A stretch of 7,177 nt of DNA, from assembly GCA_020438665.1 (NCBI GenBank), contig JAGQUE010000586.1:1-7177 (forward strand), written 5' to 3'. This DNA is from Nocardioidaceae bacterium. Lineage in GTDB: Bacteria > Actinomycetota > Actinomycetes > Propionibacteriales > Nocardioidaceae. A model generated the notes under the pieces. The model was not told the DNA's origin and searched no databases. It saw nothing but the letters and a program-made list of their open reading frames with translations. Below, piece by piece: positions 1 to 7,177 of the stretch. Position 1 is the first letter of the stretch. Every line of letters starts with the position of its first letter. A program made the position numbers and the translations under genes.

Positions 1-2101
<2,101 letters not shown>

Positions 2102-2102
2102 C

Positions 2103-2828
2103 TCAGCCCTCGGTGGGGTGGGGCTTGCGGAAGTAGAGGACCAGGGACTTGCCGATCAGCGGATTGAGCACCTTCTCGGCGACCTGGGTGGTGCGGGGCT
2201 TCTTCATGATGTCCCAGACCAGCAGCTTGTGATAGCCGCGCACGAGCGGGTGGTCGTCGTTCTTGACCCCCACCGCGCACTTCAGCCACCAGTAGGGGGC
2301 GTGCAGCCCGTGGGCGAAGTCGCGGCCCTCATAGGACAGTCCGGCGTTGGCCGCCTTGGTCACGAGCTCCTTGTCGGTATAGATGCGGATGTGGCCGCCC
2401 GGAGTGTTGTGGTAGTCCTCGGACAGCTGCCAGCAGATCGCCTCCGGAAGCCAGCGCGGCACCGTCAGCGCGATCGTCCCGCCCGGGCGCAGCACGCGCA
2501 CGAGCTCGTCGAGCGCCTGGATGTCGGCCGGGATGTGCTCGAGCACCTCGGCAGCGACGATCCGGTCGAACTCGCCATCAGGGAAGGGCAGCGCGAGCGC
2601 GTCGCCCTCCTTGACGTCGGCCTCGGCGCCGGCCGGGACCTCGCCCTGCTCCCGCATCGCGGCGAACAGCTCGGCCACGCCCGCAAGCTCGTCGGCGTCC
2701 TGGTCGAAGGCGATCACGTCGGCGCCGCGGCGATACATCTCGAAGGCATGTCGCCCGGCGCCGCAGCCCATGTCGAGGACCCGCTCACCGGGCTGCACCC
2801 CGAGGCGGTCGAAGTCGACGGTCAGCAT
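2103..2828 (-). CDS. class I SAM-dependent methyltransferase (UbiE/Methyltransf_11-like)
   Basis: A 241-residue methyltransferase. Motif I is RVLDMGCGAGRHAFEM (16-31). The ribose-binding acidic residue is D42 in IAFDQD. The GDALALPFPDGEFD stretch (75-88) precedes motif II, AAEVLEHIP (92-100), and the post-motif is VLRPGGTIALTVP (112-124). This is the typical Methyltransf_11 core. The C-terminal third, rich in Trp/Tyr/His (APYWWLKCAVGV, 177-188), probably shapes the acceptor site. The ATG start overlaps the GT4 stop by 7 nt (ATGCTGA), with a strong AGGAGG 7 nt upstream lying inside the GT4 coding region; the next gene follows 1 nt after its stop. It most likely methylates the product of the adjacent glycosyltransferase, or a lipid or quinone-type carrier; the acceptor cannot be read from sequence. 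Confidence 0.92.
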   Translation of the reverse strand: MLTVDFDRLGVQPGERVLDMGCGAGRHAFEMYRRGADVIAFDQDADELAGVAELFAAMREQGEVPAGAEADVKEGDALALPFPDGEFDRIVAAEVLEHIPADIQALDELVRVLRPGGTIALTVPRWLPEAICWQLSEDYHNTPGGHIRIYTDKELVTKAANAGLSYEGRDFAHGLHAPYWWLKCAVGVKNDDHPLVRGYHKLLVWDIMKKPRTTQVAEKVLNPLIGKSLVLYFRKPHPTEG

Positions 2829-4090
2829 GCGTCGGCCTCCTGGACCGGCGTACGACGCTCGGCGGCGTAGTCGGCGATGACCCGCTCATAGGACTCGGCG
2901 ACCGTCTGGGCGACGGCACGCCAGCTGAACCGCTGCTGCGCCCGACGGCGGCCGGCCTGCCCCATCCGGGCGCGACGCTCGGGGTCGTCGAGCAGGGCGG
3001 CAAGGGCGTGCTCCAGCTCGCCGACGTCGCCGGGCGACACCAGGTCGGCGCACTCGCCGTCGGGCCCGACGACCTCGGGGATCGCGCCGGCTCGGGAGAC
3101 CACGAGCGGCGTCTCGCAGGCCATCAGCTCGGCGGTGGGCAGCGAGAAGCCCTCATAGAGCGACGGCACGCAGGCGATCTCTGCCGACCCCATCAGCGCG
3201 ACGAGCTCCTCGTCGCTGACACCGTGGACGAAGTGGACGTGGTCCTTGATGCCCAGCCGGTCGACGAGCTGCTCGGTGCGGCCGCCGGCGACCGGCTTGG
3301 TGACCAGATAGAGCTCCAGATCGCGCTCGGTGCGAAGCTTGGCGAAGGCCTCGAGCAGCGTGGCGATGCCTTTCATCGGCGCATCGGCGCTGGCCATCGC
3401 CAGCAGCCGGCCCGGCACTCGCGGCGCCGTGGGCGGCGCGAAGACGTCGTCGACACCGAGCGGGATCACCTGGATCCGCGCCGGGTCGGCGCCGAAGTCG
3501 GCGACGATGTCGCGCTTGGACGCCTCGGACGGCGTCAGGATCCAGCGGGCGGCGCGGGCGACCTTGGCCTGCATCCGCAAGAAGCCGTACCAGCGGCGGA
3601 CCGTCAGCCGGCGGCGCCAGGTGGTGGCGGCCTGGAGGTCGATGCGCCGGTCGAAGGTGATCGGGTGGTGGATGGTGGTCACCATCGGCAGGCCGAGGTC
3701 CTCGACGTCGAGCATGCCATAGCCGAGCACCTGGTTGTCCTGGACGACGTCGAAGTCGTCGACGCGATCGGCGAGCGCCTTGACCACGCGGGTGCTGAAG
3801 GTCTTGGGCTCGGGGAACCCGGCCGTGCACATGGTCAAGAACTCCTCGACGTCCACGCGGTCGCGGAACTCACGGAGCTTGGGGATCCGGAACGGGTCGG
3901 GCTCGCGATAGAGGTCGAGGCTCTCGACCTTGGTCAGCCGGACCCCCTCGTCGAGGATGGGGTAGGGGGGCCCGGAGAAGACCTCGACCTCGTGCCCGAG
4001 CGCCACGAGCTCACGGCTGAGGTGGCGGATATAGACCCCCTGGCCGCCGCAGTGCGGCTTGCTCCGATAGGACAGCAGCGCGACCCGCAT
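2822..4090 (-). CDS. GT4-family glycosyltransferase
   Basis: A 422-residue GT-B-fold retaining glycosyltransferase, close to the usual family length. The N-terminal acceptor domain begins MRVALLSYRSK and has the glycine loop CGGQGVYIRHL (14-24). The C-terminal nucleotide-sugar domain has VIPLGVDDVF (208-217), KGIATLLEAF (240-249) and the E-x7-E signature, E313 to E321, in YEGFSLPTAELM. HH at 141-142 lies where GT4 enzymes often place a catalytic or acceptor-side His. It would transfer a sugar from a nucleotide donor to an unknown acceptor at the cytoplasmic side. The ATG start has GGAAAGG about 6 nt upstream. It is the first gene of a three-gene unit and is preceded by a promoter-like hexamer and a dyad. 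No transporter or polymerase is visible, so assignment to a particular polysaccharide or glycolipid pathway is open. Confidence 0.93.
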   Translation of the reverse strand: MRVALLSYRSKPHCGGQGVYIRHLSRELVALGHEVEVFSGPPYPILDEGVRLTKVESLDLYREPDPFRIPKLREFRDRVDVEEFLTMCTAGFPEPKTFSTRVVKALADRVDDFDVVQDNQVLGYGMLDVEDLGLPMVTTIHHPITFDRRIDLQAATTWRRRLTVRRWYGFLRMQAKVARAARWILTPSEASKRDIVADFGADPARIQVIPLGVDDVFAPPTAPRVPGRLLAMASADAPMKGIATLLEAFAKLRTERDLELYLVTKPVAGGRTEQLVDRLGIKDHVHFVHGVSDEELVALMGSAEIACVPSLYEGFSLPTAELMACETPLVVSRAGAIPEVVGPDGECADLVSPGDVGELEHALAALLDDPERRARMGQAGRRRAQQRFSWRAVAQTVAESYERVIADYAAERRTPVQEADAC

Positions 4091-4183
4091 GCAGGACCTT
4101 TCCGTGGTTCGGCGTGAGCGGCCATATTACCGGCCGGTACGACGGCCACCCGCCGCCGCGGGCCTGCCCGGCCTAGGAGGACG
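4091..4183 (-). promoter_or_regulatory. promoter region of the GT4 operon
   Basis: This 93-bp gap separates the ferredoxin stop from the GT4 start. Read on the minus strand, TAATAT (plus-strand 4124-4129) fits the actinobacterial -10 pattern TANNNT. It would give a leader of roughly 25-30 nt containing the ribosome binding site GGAAAGG (4097-4103). No convincing -35 hexamer is present at 17 nt spacing. The hexamer stands out because the surrounding sequence is almost pure G/C. The call rests on pattern alone. Confidence 0.45.
4120..4147. promoter_or_regulatory. 28-bp interrupted dyad, candidate operator over the GT4 promoter
   Basis: The centre, TACCGGCCGGTA (4128-4139), is a perfect 12-bp palindrome. 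Outer GGCC arms at 4120-4123 and 4144-4147 are symmetric about the same centre. Twenty-two of the 28 positions obey the dyad. The left half overlaps the -10-like TAATAT, the position expected of a repressor operator such as one for a TetR- or GntR-type dimer. No regulator gene is visible in the window. In GC-rich DNA short G/C palindromes arise by chance, but the T/A-ended core and matching outer arms raise the odds of function. Confidence 0.45.
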
Positions 4184-4387
4184 TCACGCCTCGTCGTCCT
4201 CGACGAGCGCGATCGCGACCCGAGGGCAGGAGAACACGGCGCGTCGGACGACGTCGACGTCCTCGGGGCCGATCTCCTCCTTCTTGAGGATGAGGTAGTC
4301 GTTGTCGTCGAGCTCGAAGATGTGGGGCGCCAGGCCCTCGCACACGCCGTTCGACTCGCACAGGTCGAAGTCGACCTTGACCTTCAC
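4184..4387 (-). CDS. single-cluster ferredoxin (3Fe-4S type)
   Basis: A 67-residue acidic ferredoxin, typical length for actinobacterial 3Fe-4S or atypical 4Fe-4S ferredoxins that feed cytochromes P450. The cluster motif is C10-E-S-N13-G-V-C16, with the third ligand at C54-P55. Asn13 occupies the position where a fourth Cys would complete a 4Fe-4S site, which argues for a 3Fe-4S cluster. LAPHIFELDDNDYL (19-32) is the conserved segment after the motif. The GTG start is supported by GAGGAGG (plus-strand 4393-4399) 5 nt upstream. It lies 57 bp downstream of the ferredoxin reductase gene on the same strand, so the two are probably one transcript forming an NADPH-to-ferredoxin chain. The terminal acceptor, likely a P450 or other oxygenase, is not in the window. 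Confidence 0.93.
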   Translation of the reverse strand: MKVKVDFDLCESNGVCEGLAPHIFELDDNDYLILKKEEIGPEDVDVVRRAVFSCPRVAIALVEDDEA

Positions 4388-4444
4388 GGGGTCCTCCTCA
4401 TGTCGTGGGGTTCCCAGGATGCCGCACGGACCTTGGCCCGGCCG

Positions 4445-5479
4445 TCAGCCACCCTCGCTCGAGTGTCCGGGGAAGACGTGGGCCGCCGGGTCGATGGTGA
4501 CCGCCGCGTTGTTGACCGCGGTGGCCGCCTCGCCGAAGCCGACGGCGATCAGGCGCACCTTGCCGGGGTATTCGGTGATGTCGCCGGCAGCGAACACCCG
4601 CGGCAGGTTGGTGCGCATGGCGGTGTCGACGACGACGTGGCGCTTGTCGGTCTCGAGGCCCCAGGTCTGGAGCGGACCGAGATCGGCGACGAACCCGAGC
4701 GCGGCCACGATCGCCTGGGCGGGGCGCTGCTGCGGCTCCTGGCCGTCGACGGTGATCTCGACGCCCGACACGGTGTCGCCGCCGGTGACGGCGGTGACCT
4801 GGGCCTTGGTGACCACCTCGACCCGCGAGGCCATCACCGACTCGACGGTGCGCTGGTGGGCGCGGAAGGCGTCCCGGCGGTGGACCAACGTGACCGAGCG
4901 GGCGATCGGCTCGAGGTGCAGCGCCCAGTCGAAGGCGCTGTCGCCGCCGCCGACGATGACCACGTCCTTGCCGACGTAGGGGTCGAAGCTCGGCACGAAG
5001 AACTCCATGCCGTTGCCCAGCCAGCCCTCGCCGACCGGGAGCGGACGGGGGCTGAACTTGCCGATGCCGGCGGTGATGATCATGGCCTTGGCGCTGACGC
5101 GGGTGCCGTCGCTCAAGCCGAGCACCAGCCCGTCGTCGCCGCACTCGAGCGTCTGGGCGGTGCGGTCGAGGTAGTAGGTCGGCTTGGCGGTCGCTGCCTG
5201 CTCGACCAGCCCGGCCACGAGATCGCGGCCCTTGACGGTCGGGAAGCCGGCCACGTCGAGGATCGCCTTCTCCGGATACATCGCGGTGATCTGGCCACCC
5301 AGCTCGGGCAGCGAGTCGACGACGGCGACGCGGAAGCCGCGGAACCCGGCGTAGTAGGTCGCATAGAGCCCGGTCGGGCCGGCGCCGATGATGACGAGGT
5401 CGACCTCGGCGTCGTGCGCGGCCGGATCGGTCGACACCGGGTCGGTCGTCGCGTGATCCGGGCTGCTGTCGTCGGGCAC
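4445..5479 (-). CDS. ferredoxin-NADP+ reductase, thioredoxin-reductase-like
   Basis: A 344-residue FAD/NAD(P)H flavoprotein of the TrxR-like ferredoxin reductase group (YumC-like), which moves electrons from NADPH to ferredoxin. The FAD site is VIIGAGPTGLYA (29-40), followed by ELGGQI (59-64). The NADP site is VIVGGGDSAFDW (174-185), with HRRDAFRAHQ (200-209) supplying basic residues for the 2'-phosphate. The second FAD motif is VFAAGDI (295-301), then GEAATAVNN (316-324). The CxxC redox pair of true thioredoxin reductases is absent; the equivalent stretch, FFVPSFDPYVGKD, has no Cys. I place the start at GTG 5479, because GAAAGGAG (plus-strand 5485-5492) stands 5 nt upstream. The in-frame GTG at 5509 would add 10 residues but has no such site. 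The ferredoxin gene follows, and a divergent membrane-protein unit lies upstream. Confidence 0.93.
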   Translation of the reverse strand: MPDDSSPDHATTDPVSTDPAAHDAEVDLVIIGAGPTGLYATYYAGFRGFRVAVVDSLPELGGQITAMYPEKAILDVAGFPTVKGRDLVAGLVEQAATAKPTYYLDRTAQTLECGDDGLVLGLSDGTRVSAKAMIITAGIGKFSPRPLPVGEGWLGNGMEFFVPSFDPYVGKDVVIVGGGDSAFDWALHLEPIARSVTLVHRRDAFRAHQRTVESVMASRVEVVTKAQVTAVTGGDTVSGVEITVDGQEPQQRPAQAIVAALGFVADLGPLQTWGLETDKRHVVVDTAMRTNLPRVFAAGDITEYPGKVRLIAVGFGEAATAVNNAAVTIDPAAHVFPGHSSEGG

Positions 5480-5601
5480 GACGGCTCCTTTCGGCTGGCC
5501 GGCCGGCACCGGCGGTGGAGCGATTGAGGTCAGGTCTACCAGACCCCACTCCCCCAGACACGTGACCCGGCGTGCCTGGTCGCCTCACTAGGATGCGAGG
5601 C
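5480..5601. promoter_or_regulatory. divergent intergenic region between reductase and DUF1707 units
   Basis: This 122-bp region must carry promoters for both directions. It holds the reductase ribosome binding site (5485-5492) and the rightward -10-like TAGGAT (5589-5594). Between them lies an inverted repeat, GGTCT-ACC-AGACC (5533-5545), with an adjacent AGGTC direct duplication. GGCCGGCC (5497-5504) is palindromic but could be compositional. The leftward promoter is unclear; TAGACC within the inverted repeat is the nearest -10 candidate but does not fit TANNNT. Confidence 0.4.
5589..5594 (+). promoter_or_regulatory. -10 element TAGGAT, probably giving a leaderless mRNA
   Basis: TAGGAT matches TANNNT and ends 7 nt before the ATG at 5602, so transcription would start at or beside the A of the start codon. 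This arrangement is common for actinobacterial leaderless genes. No good -35 hexamer at 17 nt is seen; GTGACC at 5562-5567 is 21 nt away. AGGA within the same stretch could instead be read as a Shine-Dalgarno site. Confidence 0.5.
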
Positions 5602-6141
5602 ATGTCCTACCCGTCGCCGCCGCCCGCCGGAGGCGACGCCTGGAGCAGGTTCACCCTCGACCCCCGTGCACCCAGCCACGCGGCGCTGCGCGCCTCCGAC
5701 GCGGATCGCGAGGTGATCCACCAGATGCTCGCGACGGCCTACGCCGAAGGGCGGCTCGACCGCACCGAGCTCGACGAGCGCACCGACGGCGTGGCCCGCG
5801 CCAAGACCCTCGGCGAGCTGCCGGCATTCGTCAGCGACCTGGTCGTCACCTCCGGGCCGCCGGTGCTCGCCTCGCGGACCGATCTGGTGGCCGCGGCGCA
5901 GGACAAATACGTGCGTGAGCGCAACGAAGCGCTGTGGGGTTTCCTGTCGTCCTCGGTCATCACCTGGGGCATCTGGGCGGTCGTGATGTTCGGCGACTTC
6001 CCATGGCCGATCTTCGTGACGATCGCTGCCGGGCTGAACTACCTGCGCGTGCTCACCAACCGGCGCAGTTTCATCGAGTCCGAGGTCAAACGGCTGGAGA
6101 AGAAGGAGCGCAAGGCGCTGCCACCCGGCGGCGACGCATGA
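5602..6141 (+). CDS. DUF1707 and 2TM domain membrane protein
   Basis: A 179-residue protein. Residues 29-81 form a DUF1707 domain: ALRASDADREVIHQMLATAY begins it, and the LDRTELDERTDGVARAKT and LGELPAFVSDL segments follow as in the family. Residues about 110-150 make a two-helix membrane hairpin with a short FGDFPWP turn (130-136), followed by a basic, charged tail rich in Lys/Glu/Arg (152-173) as in 2TM-domain proteins. DUF1707 is widespread in actinobacteria, has no assigned reaction, and often sits at the N-terminus of small membrane proteins. I chose ATG 5602 because a -10-like TAGGAT ends 7 nt before it; upstream in-frame starts at 5593 and 5572 would lie in or before that element. All four Tyr codons are TAC, unlike the next gene. 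The stop overlaps the downstream start (ATGA). Confidence 0.88.
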   Translation: MSYPSPPPAGGDAWSRFTLDPRAPSHAALRASDADREVIHQMLATAYAEGRLDRTELDERTDGVARAKTLGELPAFVSDLVVTSGPPVLASRTDLVAAAQDKYVRERNEALWGFLSSSVITWGIWAVVMFGDFPWPIFVTIAAGLNYLRVLTNRRSFIESEVKRLEKKERKALPPGGDA

Positions 6142-6818
6142 CGGGCTGGGGCCAGCGGCTGCGCGACCATCCCTCGGCCGTGCTCCTCGTCGGCCAGCTG
6201 CTCGGCATCCTGACCTATCCGTTCCTCGGCACCTCGGTCGCCGGACGCCTCGTCCTCGGCGTCGTCGGGCTGGCCCTGGTCGCCCTGGCCCTCTGGGCGG
6301 TCAAGCAGAGCCCCGCGGCCACCTGGGTCGCGGTGCTGCTCGGCGGCCCCGCGATGGTCTTCACGGTCTGGGAGGCGATCACGCCGGGCGCGGGTGCCGT
6401 CGTACTCCTCAACGTGCTGTTCCACGCGCCGTTCTATTTCTATGTCTCGTGGGCGATGATCCGCTATCTGTTCGCCGACTCCAAGGTCACCCACGACGAC
6501 CTCTTCGCCACCGGGGCGGCCTTCACGGTGGTCGCTTGGGGCTTCGCCTATCTCTATGCGGCCGTGCAGATCATCTGGCCCGGCTCCTTCGTCGGCCCCG
6601 ACCCGGGCGACCAGACCTGGTTCGCGCTGCTCTTCGCGTCGTTCGCCAGCCTCACCGGCGTCGGCCTGTCCGACGTCCTCCCCGCCACCGCGCACGCCCG
6701 GGCGCTCGTCATGGTCGAGCAGGTCGCCGGCGTCATGTATCTCGCCCTCGTCGTCTCCCGCCTCGTCGGCCTCACCACACTCCGCGGCATCGGTGCGTCG
6801 TCGGAGAAGGAGCACTGA
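6138..6818 (+). CDS. six-TM ion-channel-like protein with atypical pore filter
   Basis: A 226-residue integral membrane protein. Hydrophobic helices are at about 14-30, 35-55, 60-80, 86-111, 124-146 and 189-211. Between the last two lies a re-entrant pore-like segment (161-180), FALLFASFASLTGVGLSD, followed by LPATAHARALVMVEQVAGVMY and SRLVGL. That ending closely follows the P-loop/inner helix of Ion_trans_2 potassium channels (pattern TLTTVGYGD-PVTPLARSL-LVARLVGL). The filter reads G-V-G-L-S instead of T-V-G-Y-G, so potassium selectivity is doubtful. No Arg-repeated voltage-sensor helix is present. The start at 6138 overlaps the DUF1707 stop by ATGA, with only a weak GGCGG before it, so translation is probably coupled; upstream in-frame starts lie deep in the DUF1707 gene. 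All seven Tyr codons are TAT. Confidence 0.82.
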   Translation: MTGWGQRLRDHPSAVLLVGQLLGILTYPFLGTSVAGRLVLGVVGLALVALALWAVKQSPAATWVAVLLGGPAMVFTVWEAITPGAGAVVLLNVLFHAPFYFYVSWAMIRYLFADSKVTHDDLFATGAAFTVVAWGFAYLYAAVQIIWPGSFVGPDPGDQTWFALLFASFASLTGVGLSDVLPATAHARALVMVEQVAGVMYLALVVSRLVGLTTLRGIGASSEKEH

Positions 6819-6839
6819 GCCGGCGACCGGCGACCAGCG

Positions 6840-6854
6840 GCCCCACCCCGGGGC
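6840..6854 (+). terminator. possible weak hairpin after the channel gene
   Basis: GCCCC and GGGGC arms enclose a 5-nt loop 21 nt after the channel stop; G6839-T6855 can add a wobble pair. No T-tract follows. Such short G/C hairpins are frequent in this base composition, so the call is tentative. Confidence 0.25.
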
Positions 6855-6922
6855 TTGACTGGTGCGTGCGACGCCGCTGCTGCGTCGGGGACACCCGTGA
6901 GTCGCGGTCCGGGCATGCCGGT

Positions 6923-6952
6923 GGCCCCGCCGGATGGGTCGGTGGCGGGGTC
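6923..6952. terminator. possible hairpin between convergent genes
   Basis: GGCCCCGCC (6923-6931) pairs with GGCGGGGTC (6944-6952) as a 9-bp stem with one G-T wobble and a 12-nt loop. It sits about 105 nt after the channel stop and 14 nt beyond the HNH stop, where a terminator for either gene could lie. On the minus-strand RNA the wobble becomes a mismatch, leaving 7 continuous pairs. There is no T-tract. The rest of 6819-6966 holds only a tandem CGGCGAC pair (6821-6834) and no gene that I can support. Confidence 0.3.
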
Positions 6953-6966
6953 TCGGGGCTGGGTGG

Positions 6967-7177
6967 CTAGTGCTCGGGTGGGCCGGTGCTGCTGGGACCG
7001 TCACCGTCGTCGTCGGTGGTGTGGCAGGCGGGGACGGCGCGGAGCCCGGGTGGGGTGACGTCGGTGGTGCCGGTGTGGTCGCGCAGGAACACATAGCCAT
7101 GCGGGCTGGTCCACACATAGACGCCGGGCTCGGGCATCACATAGCGCCACTGCGTGAGCGTCTTGAGCCGGTGGTGA
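6967..7177 (-). CDS. DUF222/13E12-type HNH endonuclease, C-terminal part only
   Basis: The final 69 residues of a protein whose start lies beyond the right edge; the TAG stop is at 6967-6969. It opens with HHRLKTLTQWRY, followed by MPEPGVYVWTSPHGYVFL and RDHTGTTDVTP. This is the usual ending of actinobacterial proteins with an N-terminal DUF222 region and a C-terminal HNH nuclease motif, where HH with the following R-x-K-T forms the end of the zinc/HNH site. The remaining tail, rich in Asp, Ser and Pro, is low-complexity. The family is related to the 13E12 repeat proteins of mycobacteria and is typically multicopy in Nocardioides-like genomes. All three Tyr codons are TAT. Whether the full gene is intact cannot be seen. 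Confidence 0.82.
   Translation of the reverse strand, partial: HHRLKTLTQWRYVMPEPGVYVWTSPHGYVFLRDHTGTTDVTPPGLRAVPACHTTDDDGDGPSSTGPPEH

Noticed and set aside
3008..4117. A 369-residue plus-strand open frame opposite the GT4 gene
   Set aside because: Mirror frame of a confident GT4 enzyme with no motifs of its own.
4148..4175. CCCGC/GCGGG stem in the gap after the ferredoxin gene, considered as a terminator
   Set aside because: The stem is only 5-6 bp, there is no T-tract, and similar short G/C stems occur throughout the window.
4322..5603. Two 401-residue open frames, one on each strand, over the reductase gene
   Set aside because: Both lie over the reductase coding region, which has all the expected FAD and NADP motifs in its own frame; the alternatives are Arg- or Gly/Asp/Val-rich without motifs.
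6821..6834. Tandem CGGCGAC pair, considered as a repeat element
   Set aside because: Two 7-bp units in GC-rich DNA are within chance expectation; no further copies nearby.
6039..7118. A 359-residue minus-strand open frame crossing the channel gene and the intergenic gap
   Set aside because: It begins out of frame with the HNH tail, is highly charged and repetitive, and covers a gene with clear membrane helices on the other strand.

Overview
The window is GC-rich (roughly 70%), densely packed, and made of short polycistronic units with GTG starts and 4- to 7-nt overlaps. The protein families (DUF1707/2TM protein, single-cluster ferredoxin with its reductase, DUF222-type HNH tail) point to a high-GC actinobacterium. 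A Nocardioides-like genus is the best guess; that is inference from gene style, not an identification.

Layout. (1) Positions 1-1000, plus strand: the 3' end of an alpha/beta-hydrolase (esterase/lipase type) overlaps the start of a class I SAM methyltransferase by 4 nt. (2) Positions 959-4090, minus strand: a tight three-gene unit of GT4 glycosyltransferase, then a second SAM methyltransferase, then a helical-barrel protein with QW-like repeats of the kind often labelled 'prenyltransferase'. Its last gene converges on the first methyltransferase and overlaps it by 42 bp. A -10-like hexamer and a 28-bp dyad lie just upstream of the GT4 gene. (3) Positions 4184-5479, minus strand: ferredoxin:NADP+ reductase followed by a small 3Fe-4S-type ferredoxin, a complete short electron-transfer chain with no P450 in view. 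(4) Positions 5480-5601: a divergent intergenic region with a likely leaderless promoter for the rightward unit. (5) Positions 5602-6818, plus strand: a DUF1707 + 2TM membrane protein overlapping by ATGA a six-TM membrane protein that ends in a potassium-channel-like pore region with a non-canonical selectivity filter. (6) Positions 6819-6966: a convergent intergenic gap with two possible hairpins. (7) Positions 6967-7177, minus strand: the C-terminal tail of a DUF222/13E12-type HNH endonuclease running off the right edge.

How the genes may work together. The GT4/methyltransferase/barrel unit, with the opposing hydrolase/methyltransferase pair, looks like a small glycan or glycolipid synthesis and modification locus. 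The product cannot be read from the sequence. The reductase-ferredoxin pair would pass electrons from NADPH to an unseen oxygenase. The DUF1707/channel pair is probably a membrane module.

Most of the window is ordinary actinobacterial housekeeping or accessory content. The items most worth a second look are the altered channel filter, the barrel protein lacking the catalytic signatures of its nominal family, the dyad over the GT4 promoter, and an unusual preference for the tyrosine codon TAT.
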